Notes: generated by a model not told the origin, from the letters alone. Positions 44,704-54,418 are shown, counted from the stretch's first letter. The stretch: DNA of 64,000 nucleotides from Oegoconia quadripuncta (GCA_949316235.1 OX438744.1:31182778-31246777); one strand, 5' to 3'. Made by a program: numbers and translations.

Positions 44704-45019
44704 GACCCGTATTAATAAACCAATCTCAATACAAGTCTTGAGGCTGTATCAACCGAGATGCGTCTTAAGCAGTTGACGCTATCTCAAGCTCCGTGCTAAT
44801 TTATAAACCAATCTTGAGGTTTACTCAGCTGAGATCACTTCTGAAGTATACGCCTCAGCGGCGAATGAATGATAGTCTTTAGTTTCGTTTATTAATACGC
44901 GCACCTCTCAAGTGAGTACTGCTTGTCAGGTCTCAAGTTAGGTTTATTAATTAACACGTTTACTTGAGACCAGTCACAAGACTGTTCTCAGTTTTGAGAA
45001 TGGTTTATTAATACGGGCC
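44704..45019. mobile_element. 316-bp MITE, TAA target duplication (PIF/Harbinger-like)
   Basis: TIRs GACCCGTATTAATAAACCAA and (inverted right end) GGCCCGTATTAATAAACCAT, about 24 of 27 bases matching. TAA lies on both sides (44701-44703, 45020-45022). The inside repeats the TIR core: TTTATAAACCAATCTTGAG (about 44809), GTTTATTAATACGCG (about 44887) and GGTTTATTAATTAACACG (about 44941). No coding capacity. Confidence 0.85.
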
Positions 45020-45022
45020 TAA

Positions 45023-46163
45023 GAACCGTGACATCTTTCAAAATGTTGGACACCAGTCGCTGTCCAATGCCCGCAAGTTACATACCTGGGGCAGTTTAGT
45101 TTTTCGTTCGCTTTTGTTGTACCTATCAGCGATATTTTCAAGCTTCAAAGCAAGCACTAATTAACTATTTTTCTTAATGGATGCCAGTGTAGTTTACTAT
45201 GTAGTAGCTGTCCAAGACAATATAAGCCTCATTTAAAGTACCTATATTGTATACGTCCCGCTATAAAAACCAGCGAGAAAATGTGAAACAATGTTATCGC
45301 AGAACTAAACGGGGAAGACAAGGCCCCGATTGCATAGAGTTGACGTAGTGCATAAATTTAATTTGTTGTACGTGCCAAGGATGTTGCTGATCTCATGTAT
45401 TAAGTATATATAAGTGCATCCATATACAGTTCCAGTAGTACAATCAACGAGGAAAAATTTTGCTAAGATCTTGGCTTCAAGTTTGGGCGTGGGCCACCGG
45501 TGTGACTTTGTTTACCGGCCGATTACCCAATACCATTCAAGAACATCGTAGAGGGCACATTGTAGTTTGGGTTTCGATAAAAAAAAGATGGCCGCTGGGC
45601 CAGGCGGGGAACAACTGGAAATACTTTGTTAGAAAAGGTTGACGATTCTGTACTGGCAATTCAATTATTGTATTAAATAATTATTAAACAATTATTGTAT
45701 TAAATTTAAATTGTATTAAACAATTATTGTAATAAAAACTATTGTACAGTTGACATGACAACCTTACAAATACCAATGTAAGCTGACCGCGCAACGTTAC
45801 CGGAAATGTGAACGCAAGGAGACCTGCTTATACTGGAAGTGAAGACTTAAATAGCCATGTATTTGATATTTCTGTTTATTATATAATATTTTTTGTAAGT
45901 TCAATGCAGCAACACCTATTCTTAGACTCATTTATCAATAGGTATTGATTGTTACATTTAACCTTGAGAAGGTTTAATGGCCCGTGTGTGTGTGTGAACC
46001 TTTTTGTAGCGCTTAATTTATTTATTACTTGTTTTCTCCTGCGTCCATATAGAATTTATATTTTACTTGCGGGATAAAAAATATCTTGGTATATGATAAG
46101 TCACAGGATATCTGTACTAAACTTTATGCAAATAGGTACATACACATACATACATAACATAAA
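45023..46163. other. Mostly unassigned
   Basis: Holds the TATA/initiator pair at 45406 and the second copy of the dispersed word at 45771 (see 20455). 46064-46100 (ACTTGCGGGATAAAAAATAT) looks like a decayed relative of repeat K. Confidence 0.4.
45406..45440 (+). promoter_or_regulatory. TATA box plus initiator match
   Basis: TATATAAG (45406-45413) is followed by CAGT (45434-45437) at the 29-30-base spacing expected for insect TATA/Inr promoters. A 60-codon frame starts at 45460, in sequence of higher GC, but has no recognisable domain. Could be chance in AT-rich DNA. Confidence 0.3.
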
Positions 46164-46250
46164 GTCACGCCTGTTTCCCGTAGGGGTAGGCATAGACTTC
46201 CACTTGCTACGATCCTGACACACCTCTTTTGCTTCATTCATTCTACAAGC
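46164..46250 (-). pseudogene. LINE ORF C-terminal remnant
   Basis: Minus strand reads NEAKEVCQDRSKWKS, then a short deletion shifts the frame before CTACCCCTACGGGAAACAGG. Same type as 35069. Confidence 0.7.
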
Positions 46251-47046
46251 ATGTAATACTTACTAGGATTTTCAGTAGTTATAATTTCAATAATGACTAA
46301 TTATCTCTTATTGTTTTAGGTAAGTTTGCTGATCAAACATACTATGGCCCTGCAAATGGTAATGATTCCATCAAACATTCCACGACTCGCGCAAATTATC
46401 ATAAGGTGAGTGAGAATAAGTGGGTATCAGTGTGGTGTCACCATAGGGTTTCGTATGTCTGTGGAACAGACGTAGCTCAACAATGTGTGGTATCCTTAAC
46501 GTGACCATACGTCCCGTTTTGAATGGGGCAGTCCTGTTTTTATGTGATTGGTCTCGGTGTCCCCGATACAATAGTCGGGACGCAGAAATGTCCCGTTTTC
46601 TTAAAAAATACTGGAACACTGAAAATGTTTACACTGAAGCTCGTTTGGTGAAAGTACTCAAAGAGCCAATAACCTGAATTAAAGCAAATTTTGTTACAAT
46701 TAGAAAAGGAAGGACATACAAAGAGCATTGTATGTATGTAACAAGCATGTAATACTAGGATTTTCAGTAGTCATATTTCATTATTTTCTAAAAACTAGAC
46801 TAAACATTTTGATGTCATCCAAAAATTATTTAAACTGCGCTTTTATGCACGAACTCATGAGTACAGTTCGCCTCTGTTACAGGTGTACTTAGGTAATTAG
46901 GAATCGTCGCCATTCTGAGAGACGTCATTTTTGAACGGAATAGCATAACAAAATATATAAACATTTAATGATTAATCAACTTTATATAAAAAAGTAGGTA
47001 AAACTAGCCATTCGCTTGAGCTTCGCAAAGATTGAGTTGGATAATA
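46251..47046. other. Unassigned sequence
   Basis: ACAAGCATGTAATACTAGGATTTTCAGTAGT-like words occur twice (about 46245 and 46741), a loose direct repeat about 500 bases apart. Frames at 46371-46728 have no recognised domain. Confidence 0.4.
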
Positions 47047-47474
47047 TATTGGGTCTTTACCTATGAAATTGGAGTTTTTTTTTCTTCGTTAATCATATAT
47101 GTACCAATTCCTGCGATTTACAAAGCTATATCCAAATTTGTTTTTTATTTGGAAAATGGAATATTATTTCAAAGTTTCATATGAAATATTTTTTAATTTC
47201 TGGCCTAAATCACATAATAAAAAAAATTGAACAGAGCTCTTTCATGTGCTTCCCATAATCATTTCTTAGATTTGCTGAAACTTTTATAAAGCGGTTACTT
47301 TTAAAAATTAAAGCTGCCTGTACTTAACTTAATGTTATCCGATAATACACACAAAGTTTAGCTAAATTTGGATTTGCCGTTCCCAAAAAAAAAAACAAAA
47401 ATGTTTGTATGGAGAAAAGAGTCTTAATGAAATTCTTCATACAAAACGCCAATTTCTTAGGTAAGGACCTAATA
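47047..47474. mobile_element. MITE-G, intact copy
   Basis: TIRs GGGTCTTTACCTATGAAATT and (inverted right end) AGGTCCTTACCTAAGAAATT in a TA-rich flank. The inside contains ATATCCAAATTTG and TTGGATTTGCCGTTCCCAAA. About 428 bp, no ORF. The disrupted copy is at 1581-2470. Confidence 0.8.
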
Positions 47475-47995
47475 TATATTGCACTTATGACCTTTTTTAT
47501 TACAAGCTCGCCGCTAGGTTAGTCATATTTAATATTAGAGAATAGAGATGACAGGAGTGACGTCAAGTTTGCGTAACTCCGCCACGCCCACTTTGCACTT
47601 CACTTGTTTTTTTTCTATTCCGTGTTCGTTTGATACAAATATACAATACACTACGATACAAGTTAAACAAACACATCTAGATCAATTCACCTTGTTGCTA
47701 AGTACGGCACAATGGTATTGACGTCCCCCATCCAACCGCTAACTGGGTATGAATGGGCTCACCGGTTTGCGGCTCCGCTTTTATTGAATTGTGTGACATG
47801 CGATGCAGTTTGAGTTATTTAAACTTATAGTTATGGCTGAGGTCGGTTACACAAATTGATAGAATGAAGTTTGATAGTTAAATAAACTGTTGCGTTATCA
47901 GTTTTGTTATGTAACGATACTGATACGATACTGTCATCAACATAGCTATAGCTACAGTCGGCGACACAATTAAGGTAGCAGGATTTTTTTTATAA
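47475..47995. other. Unassigned sequence
   Basis: CAGTCGGCGACACAATTAAG at 47955 recurs at about 53365 (CAGTCGGCAACACAATTAAG), suggesting another small repeat. Confidence 0.4.
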
Positions 47996-48475
47996 ATACC
48001 GGATGAGTTTTTTTACCGTAAGGAAAAAAGTAGGGCACTATACAATACAATACAAATACACTTTACATATCTCTTGCTCTGTAAGTAGTCACTTACTTCC
48101 CTGAATGCCGTGGTGTATGGATATCATTACAGCATAGGTTTCAAAACCTACCATGTAATGTTAGCATTGCAGCATAGGTTTTGGAATTTGAAAAAAGAAC
48201 TGTCATACTGCAAGAAGAATATTTCGATTATTTACTCGAATCGGAATCGAGACATTTTATATTAGAATTTATGAAGATTTTATTTTAAATATCGAACTAT
48301 TTGTTTCGCAGTCACATCGTATGTTAGTTGAAATCGATTTAGAAATTAAACTGGCCAGCACGATTTGGCGCGCTTGCGTGCCATAAAATCGTAAAGAGTA
48401 AAAAAGGCAGCCGACTTGCTAGGCGCGAAAGTAAATTTTTCGTGTTTTGGAGTTCTTTCTCAAAAGTTTTGAAAA

Positions 48476-48700
48476 ATGTCAAGTGACGAAGACATGGATC
48501 TAACCCCCCGATTTTATAAAAGAACAAGCAAAAACAGTTTTAGAAAATCGATACGAATACGATCGAAATACGACGAATTTATGAAGTGGCGGTCAGAAAA
48601 AAAAGTTAAATCTCTTTCTGAAAGTGTTTTGATATCATATTTTAATGAATTATCTAAGAAGCTACAACTTGTTTTTACTTACCTCACAATCGATATGTAA
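48476..48700 (+). CDS. N-terminal fragment resembling a Crypton/DUF3504-type tyrosine recombinase
   Basis: A 74-residue frame: acidic start MSSDEDMDL, then RSKYDEFMKWRSEKKVKSL and SESVLISYFNELSKK. The pattern Y-x-x-F-x-x-W … V-x-x-x-S-E-x-V-L-x-x-Y-F-x-E-L-S matches the SAM-like N-terminal DNA-binding domain of tyrosine recombinase-type proteins widespread in insects. After ELSKK the expected continuation (…S-T-L-W-x-x-Y-S-M-L) is lost and the frame ends at a TAA. No catalytic R-H-R-Y part is present, so it cannot recombine DNA. The A-rich context before the ATG is normal. Family assignment is from memory of the pattern and needs a profile search. Confidence 0.5.
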   Translation: MSSDEDMDLTPRFYKRTSKNSFRKSIRIRSKYDEFMKWRSEKKVKSLSESVLISYFNELSKKLQLVFTYLTIDM

Positions 48701-48743
48701 AGCAGAGTGTTTACCTCGGGTGTAAGCATCAATTGCATACTCG

Positions 48744-48800
48744 GGCTAATTAGCGCCCTCGCTGCGCTCGGGCGCCAAAAACCTCGTATGCAATTTATGT
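48744..48800. repeat. GC-rich nested palindrome
   Basis: The outer arms AATTGCATAC / GTATGCAATT enclose GCGCCCTCGCTGCGCTCGGG, itself nearly self-complementary. It stands out in AT-rich DNA and lies just downstream of the recombinase-like frame. Confidence 0.6.
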
Positions 48801-49282
48801 CATACAGCCCTTGGTTAACAATCTACTATTATTGCACAACAGATAAGAAAAAACAGTTTCAGAAAAGTGGTAGGGCACATTAGGTAAGTGAAATAGAAGT
48901 TACGAAAAGTTAAGAAAATATTGGCATAGGTAGTTTTTTTTTTTTCAATACCATCATTCATCCACCCGCGCCGGCCGGAGATTGATATGCGACGGGCGAG
49001 GTTCGTAGGGTTCCTATCGTGCGAAATTTATTTAGTACTCGTATTTTCTCCAAGTTTTCTTTATTTATTTAATTTAATGGTGTAATTATGTGGAATAGGC
49101 TACAAACGTGACCGTCACATGACACAATTAACACTTTATTCGATTATGGTTTTGTAAAATGTCAATGACGGTATCAATACCTTCTATTTTACTTGCCTAG
49201 TACCTATGTCCTATTTTTTTCTTTACGGTAAAAAAACTCATCCGGTATATGTAAGAGAAAGTCTAAAGGGAAATTAAGTTAG

Positions 49283-49540
49283 AATAGAATCAACCCGTCT
49301 ATTCCCGTGGGTGTCGTAAGAGACCACTAAGGGACTTTCCACCAAAAAATATCTATAGTTTTGCACGTTTCCCTGCACCCCCCTGTCACGTGTACCTACA
49401 TTTCTGTATATTACATAAGGTAAACCGTGGATGTTCTTTCAATCATTAAACTTTTAATGTTTGGAACACCCAAACACTATTGTTTGGAATATCTCTGACC
49501 ACCCCATTTGGGATAGAGGTGGATACATTATGTATGTATG
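49283..49540 (+). mobile_element. Repeat R, uninterrupted copy
   Basis: CCGTGGGTGTCGTAAGAGAC, TAGTTTTGCACGTTTCCCTG, TAAACCGTGGATGTTC and TGACCACCCCATTTGGG in order. Confidence 0.75.
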
Positions 49541-49762
49541 TTTAGTAATTTTTTTAAATATTTGATTTAACAATCTGATCTGAATGACGTTATGTATTAT
49601 GTTATTTAAGTTTAACTGAAATTTATCTATTACATGATTTACACCGATCAAGATGTAAAGGAAAAAAATAAAAAGGAAAAAGGGATAGATGGAGACGTTA
49701 TGTATGTATCTTTAGTAATTTCTTTAATATGTTTGATTTAACGATCTGATCATTATGACGTA
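49520..49762 (+). repeat. Two-unit duplication at the end of repeat R
   Basis: TTATGTATGTATGTTTAGTA … TTGATTTAACAATCTGATC (about 49528-49580) is repeated as TTATGTATGTATCTTTAGTA … TTGATTTAACGATCTGATC (about 49697-49753), about 170 bases apart. Confidence 0.65.
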
Positions 49763-49875
49763 CTCGTTCAGGAATACCGCTGCAGGAAGTCCGTTCCACA
49801 GGGTGGTCGTACGTGGTAGGTTGAGAAACGTACAGTGGTAGACTTCCACTCATCCGGGTAATGTGGATGGAATTT
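49755..49875 (-). pseudogene. LINE RT C-terminal remnant
   Basis: Minus-strand [17 protein letters not shown] corresponds to [17 protein letters not shown] in the plus-strand copy at 51742. A deletion of about ten bases after TTTCTCAA shifts the frame, so the rest reads out of phase. Confidence 0.75.
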
Positions 49876-50275
49876 GAATAATAATAAATAAATAAGTTGT
49901 TGTGACTTTGTTATTAGAGCAATAAAAAGCATTTGTATTGTACAAAAAAATACTCTCGGCACGGTGCTGTAACCTTCGCGCGCGCGCTCACATAATTGAA
50001 CCGACCAGTGCCGTGAGCAGTGAGCGATGTTTGCCCTGAAATCCAATTTGGACTAGGGGTTAGTGATACCACTGCTTTAATAACATTAACACCATCCCAC
50101 CCGAAATACGTATTTAACGTGGCATGTTGCGGGCGGCGCGTGCCGTGCGCGGCATCGGTCACTGCGGCCACCCGCCGCCGCTGAATTATTTACAGCCTGC
50201 ATGTATCTGTGTTAGGGTTGCCAGTTGCCATGCGATGCGAACCACTTCTGCTTTTTCATACGCCAGCGTAGCGGG
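49876..50275. other. Unassigned, partly GC-rich
   Basis: 50120-50190 (GGGCGGCGCGTGCCGTGCGC) is strikingly GC-rich. No coding or promoter signal can be assigned. Confidence 0.35.
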
Positions 50276-50630
50276 AATTAATCGGGTCGGGTGGCGATTC
50301 ACACCACAAACGGTTCGCACCGCGGTGTGAAACGACCCATTCAATTTTTGAAGAGCCCCTTTCGCACCGGTGGTGTGAATCGCCACCTGCAAATTTTGAA
50401 TGGGTCGATTCGCACCACAAGGTAAATGACCTTTGATTCGGAAGTTGATTCTGTTTCGGACTCATAATAAAAATATTTCACCTAGGTAAATAGAAAAGAA
50501 GTAAAAATGTATAAATCATTTTTTTAACATAATAGATTGCTTTCCTTTTTTTATTATAAAGAAGTAAATATACTCAACGTTAAAAATATTTTTTTTACTA
50601 AAAAATAAGCTACATAGAAGGCCACTATAT

Positions 50631-50852
50631 CTATCTATATCTATAAAAAAAAGCTGGTGATAGTGACCTTCCAATACAAAGTGCCCGGTCACGTGACACA
50701 ACTTAGTATGGGAAATCCAATTTTTTTTTTCACATTTCGACCTATCTATCTATAAAAAAAGCTGGTGATAGTGGCCTTCCAATACAAAGTGTCCGGTCCC
50801 GTGACACAATTTAGTATGGGAAATCCAAAAATTTTTTCACATTTCGACCTAT
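50631..50852 (+). repeat. Tandem duplication (about 111-bp unit) inside the 1386-bp element
   Basis: Two units starting with a CTATCTATCTATA-type run share AGCTGGTGATAGTG, CCTTCCAATACAAAGTG and TTAGTATGGGAAATCCAA. The first unit contains GGTCACGTGACAC with a CACGTG E-box palindrome; the second has GGTCCCGTGACAC. Confidence 0.8.
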
Positions 50853-51023
50853 GTTTGTATGGGAAAGTTGTTTGTTATCATATCACGGACACTATTACCA
50901 GTTTCTTTTTCAAAGATTGATTACCAAATTAAGAAATACTCAATAGATAATCTTGGAACAATCATAAATAACATTTTTAAATAATTATAAAAATGAAGTA
51001 ATAAAAGTCATGTAAACTTAAAC

Positions 51024-51170
51024 GGGAAAAGAAAAAGAGGAAGACCGAGAATAAGCTACATGCAGCAAACAAAAGAGAAGTTGAACGTCGTGTTGTATCA
51101 GGAGGTCAAGAGGAAGGCAGAGAGCAGAGAGATATGGAAAAATCTCCACCAACAAGAGCATGGCTCTTAA
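51024..51170 (+). pseudogene. LINE ORF C-terminal fragment inside the DNA transposon
   Basis: Frame GKRKRGRPRISYMQQTKEKL … AESREIWKNLHQQEHGS-stop is the typical end of endonuclease/RT LINEs (G-K-R-x-x-G-R-P-R … D-R-E-x-W). It ends at TAA (51168-51170) followed by a GAT repeat. The frame is intact over 48 codons; the RT domain is absent. Either captured by the transposon or inserted into it. Confidence 0.7.
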
Positions 51171-51726
51171 ATCAGATGATGATGATGAAACTTAAACTAA
51201 TCTTTGTGGGCTAAATAGATAAATCTTTGTAGGCTAAATAGATAATCTTAAAATAATCACAAATAATCATAAATAATACTTTGTATTTATTTTGTGGTTA
51301 TATTGTAGTAATTCTCTAGTCTAGCCAGTATACATAGAAGCTTATTTTTTAGTAAAAAAAATATTTTTAACGTTGAGTATATTTATTTCTTTATAATAAT
51401 AAAAGTAAAGCAATCTATTATGTAAAAAAAATGATTTATACATTTGTACTTACTACTTTTCTATTTACCTAAGTGAAATATTTTATTATGAGTCCGAAAC
51501 AGAATCAACTTCCGAATCAAAGGTCATTTACCTTGTGGTGCGAATCGACCCATTCAAAATTTGTAGGTGGCGATTCACACCACCGGTGCGAAAGGGGCTC
51601 TTCAAAAATTGAATGGGTCGTTTCGCACCGCGGTGCGAACCGTTTGTGGTATGAATCGCCACCCGACCCAATTAATCGGAGTCTACTTCCCTTAGTAGTA
51701 TTATTATCGTTGAATGACCATCATAA

Positions 51727-52137
51727 CTAAGTCCCCTAGCGTTGCGAAGAGACGTCGCGTCCCTCTGCATTCTCTATCGCATATTTCATGGGGAGTGTTC
51801 TGAAGAACTGTTCGAGCTAATACCCGCTGCTCAATTTAACCGATACACTTCTCGCCGAAAATTAAATTTCCATCCACATCACCTGGATGAGTGGAAGTCT
51901 ACCACTGTACGTTTCTCAAGAAACTTCATACCACGTACGACCACCCTGTGGAACGGACTTCCGGCAGCGGTATTCCCGAACGAGTACGACATTGGAACCT
52001 TCAAGAAACGAGCCTACACCTTCCTCAAAGGCCGGCAACGCATCTGTGACCCTTTTGGTGTTGCGGGTGTCCATGGGCGGCGGTGATTGCTTTCCATCAG
52101 GTGACCCGCATGCTCGTTTGCCGCCCTCTCATATAAA
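51727..52137 (+). pseudogene. 5'-truncated LINE: RT C-terminus with 3' tail
   Basis: The 114-codon frame at 51742-52086 begins [20 protein letters not shown] and contains [33 protein letters not shown] and [14 protein letters not shown]. This is the well-known C-terminus of a Jockey-group LINE polymerase in Lepidoptera. The residues are uninterrupted, so the copy is fairly young. The 3' tail has TTGCTTTCCATCAGGTGACC and ends in an A-run at about 52137. The catalytic RT domain is missing. Confidence 0.88.
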
Positions 52138-52140
52138 AAA

Positions 52141-52310
52141 AGTCTGTCGCCAAGCAGTAACATTGTGATAACATTGTTAGGTTCCGGTTGCTTGAAGATA
52201 ACCAGTCTCCCAAATAAGTTTAGGGATCCTAGTGAGCACGGTGCCACCTTCTGCCTGCATCTTCACTGAACATCAAGTGGGAACGAGGTCAAGCGCCTGT
52301 TGTTAAACGC
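52141..52310 (+). mobile_element. Diverged SINE-A body
   Basis: GTCGCCAAGCAGTAACATTG, AGGTTCCGGTTGCTTGAAG, CATCTTCACTGAACATCAAG and AACGAGGTCAAGCGCC follow the SINE-A order with many changes. It directly follows the LINE A-tail, so the SINE-A body may descend from, or have inserted beside, this LINE end. Confidence 0.6.
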
Positions 52311-52414
52311 CTTATGCTGCGCGCACTACGTCTCTCTCTGTACTTACGCCCGACAAAATTTGAAGTCATTAGGTCATAATTTTATGAACTGAATGGAACA
52401 CATTATTATTATTA
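52311..52414. other. Unassigned, ending in (ATT)n
   Basis: Short spacer with a trinucleotide tract that is probably the tail of the next LINE. Confidence 0.4.
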
Positions 52415-52549
52415 TTAGGAGGCCATATTGTCACACTGCTGGGCAAATGCGTCACTCCTCGTTCTCCACTCCTCTCTGTCCCGAGCTTCCTCCAACTAGT
52501 TATTGATGAACTTATCCAGCTTGTCCCGCCATCTCCTTTTCGGTCTACC
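52415..52549 (-). pseudogene. LINE ORF C-terminal remnant
   Basis: Minus strand: GRPKRRWRDKLDKFINN-stop-LEEARDREEWRTRSDAFAQQ, then CDNMAS-stop and an (ATT)n tail. The G-R-P-K-x-R-W … D-R-E-x-W … F-A-Q-Q-W-D end is a familiar lepidopteran LINE C-terminus. The in-frame stop marks it as dead. Confidence 0.75.
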
Positions 52550-53248
52550 GCGATGCTTTATTTTTAAAAGCGACGGTCCCAGTGACGTCACACGCTCTGC
52601 GCCGCGGCAATTTGACGATTAGCATATTAATTTGAATGTTACTAGCTGATTTCTGGTCATATGGCAAAAATAATTATACCAATGTTTTGGATTTTTCATG
52701 GACTTTAATACTTCATTCAAAACTAAAACCCTAATTGATCCTCATTGGTGGTGATATTGGCCCACAAGTCAACTAGCATGCGGCAGACATGGTCAGCCAA
52801 GCCCCACTTCAACTTGTCACAGCAACTTGAGTCTTACAGCGTAATGTAGTGTTTCGGACGCGTCGGTCAATTTAACAAGGAATATCTGTCCGAATATTGT
52901 CCACAACCATCTCGTCCCACCACCCTAAATCCTCCTACATATTTACCACCATCAACTTCTGAATGTATATTAGTCTTGCTGCAACATCCTTTGCAATTCA
53001 AACAGCAGCAATAATCAGTATAATGCCATTTCAGAAATTAGATGTGTCAATATAATATTTATCAAAACCGTGCCTGTCGATAATTAAGTATGGCAGCCCT
53101 AAAATCTGGTAGGCTATGTACGTAAGGTAGGTACCCGGTGCGTACTCCGCGCATGAATGAGTGAACGCAAACGGTGTGGGTGAGTTTGCGGGTTAAGGTG
53201 GGTACTGACTGTGAGCATTTGCGTTTAATATAACAATTTGGAGGCATT
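52550..53248. other. Unassigned sequence
   Basis: Nothing recognised. Confidence 0.4.
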
Positions 53249-53349
53249 CGACAACCTTTTGGTATAGTGGTTAGAAACCTTGATTGTTATACTAAAAAGT
53301 CGCGGTTTCGAATTCTGCTAGGGGCACATGTTTGTATGATGAATACGGA
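53249..53349 (+). mobile_element. SINE-B head fragment
   Basis: ACCTTTTGGTATAGTGGTTA, a mutated box B (GGTTTCGAATTCTG), then the first body bases GTTTGTATGATGAATACGG. Confidence 0.7.
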
Positions 53350-54251
53350 AGCGTGGTATGTACAGTCGGCAACACAATTAAGCTAGCACGCTTAATTTTT
53401 ATGTTATCGTTTGAAGGGTCTTGGTTGGATTTTGTCATATTATCCTTGATTATTATTCAAAATTCAAAAATTCAAAATATTTATTTTCATTCAAGCATAA
53501 CAATCTTGTACACAATTGTGAGAGTATCCTGTTAAGCTTCTTAAAACTTGTGTTAGGATACTCTGCTCTCCCTTCTTGTACATTTTAGATAAGATTTTTA
53601 CCTTATGCGTAATTGAAATTGAAAAACCTGGATTAGTTTGGTTAGTGCTTATGTGAGTTGTAAATATAATACGAGAAGTTACTTGGTCAGATATTATTTG
53701 ATAGATAAATTAAATTATGTAACTGCATCGGTATCCACCAGAGAAACCGTCTAATTGCCGAGCAGGCGATGAGCCGACCAATTATTCACCAGAACATAAT
53801 CGATGAGTATATCGATGAAATTTCATAATAAAGCTCCTGGACTACTAACTTCATTCATTACAAATGTCCGCCCTACTCGACTCGACGTATTCATTGATGT
53901 AATGCTCGTATCTTAACTGTTAAATAACACGCAAATGCCTCCAGGTCAGTCAATACCGAGCACACCTTTAAATTAATTTAAAAGTAATATTTTACGTAGT
54001 CATAATATAAATAGTATAGTTGATTATGAATATGGTTTTTATAAAGTTATTAGGTAGACAGAAGTTTCTAGTTCTCGAGGACCATGGATCCACATTTCGA
54101 ACTTTACAGATACAATGAATCACAGATACGGTGGTATGTGCTATAAAATAAACGAAACCTTGCAGATCCAGAAATCCGAAGTCCCGGCGGTCTGTACAAT
54201 ACATACAGCAAACTTGACAGATACTGAGAACCATTGATTGGGTGGTTTGGG
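53350..54251. other. Mostly unassigned; possible LINE tail
   Basis: 53455-53530 (AAAATATTTATTTTCATTCA, AATCTTGTACACAATTG) looks like a reversed LINE tail. Nothing else recognised. Confidence 0.35.
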
Positions 54252-54418
54252 TTGTAATTCCGGTTTACTGCTGACTCCATCCTGATTACGAACAACTTTC
54301 CCCAAGTTGAATTCAATCAAAAAATTTTCGAGTACCCATAACCATTCTGAAATCAAGAATCGTAATCAAGAGGGGCGTCACCGGTTAATGGGAATTATAC
54401 GAATTCAAATTTACCCTG
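54252..54418. mobile_element. MITE-F, internally deleted copy
   Basis: TAATTCCGGTTTACTGCTGA and CTGATTACGAACAACTTTCC from the left arm, then the right end GAATTCAAATTTACCCTG. The outer left TIR and most of the centre are gone. Confidence 0.7.

Larger units (their letters stand above)
48039..48870 (+). mobile_element. 832-bp insertion with GTAGGGCAC duplication, carrying a recombinase-like ORF
   Basis: TAGGGCAC (8 bp; 9 with the preceding G) is present at 48031-48038 and 48871-48878. The 14222 copy shows the unduplicated site. The left end TATACAATACAATACAAATA looks like a reversed LINE tail and there are no TIRs, so this may be a retrotransposed segment rather than a DNA transposon. It contains the ORF at 48476 and a GC-rich palindrome at 48744-48800. 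Confidence 0.65.
48000..49244. mobile_element. Element T, TIR transposon carrying an 832-bp insertion
   Basis: The left end CCGGATGAGTTTTTTTACCG (48000) is inverted at the right end (about 49225-49244), with TA on both sides. Inside the left arm, at 48038, the element is interrupted by 48039-48870. The rest resumes with ATTAGGTAAGTGAAATAGAA. Without the insertion it would be about 405 bp, non-autonomous, and Tc1/mariner-like by its TA target. Confidence 0.7.
50284..51669. mobile_element. 1386-bp DNA transposon with 8-bp target duplication and about 330-bp TIRs
   Basis: The ends GGGTCGGGTGGCGATTCA are inverted at 51669. AATTAATC is duplicated exactly at 50276-50283 and 51670-51677. The TIRs (50284-50610, 51340-51669) are nearly identical and rich in CGGTGCGAA-type words (TTTCGCACCGGTGGTGTGAA). 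An 8-bp duplication is used by hAT, P and Merlin elements, but the GGG terminus is not the usual hAT CAG, so I leave the superfamily open. No transposase: the core holds a tandem duplication and a LINE fragment. Confidence 0.85.

Noticed and set aside
50124..50465. Stacked short frames on both strands around the left TIR
   Set aside because: They cross the transposon boundary at 50284 and repeat in the other TIR; no domain.
54104..54356. Overlapping minus frames (70, 71 and 80 codons)
   Set aside because: They run into the degenerate MITE-F copy and have no domain.
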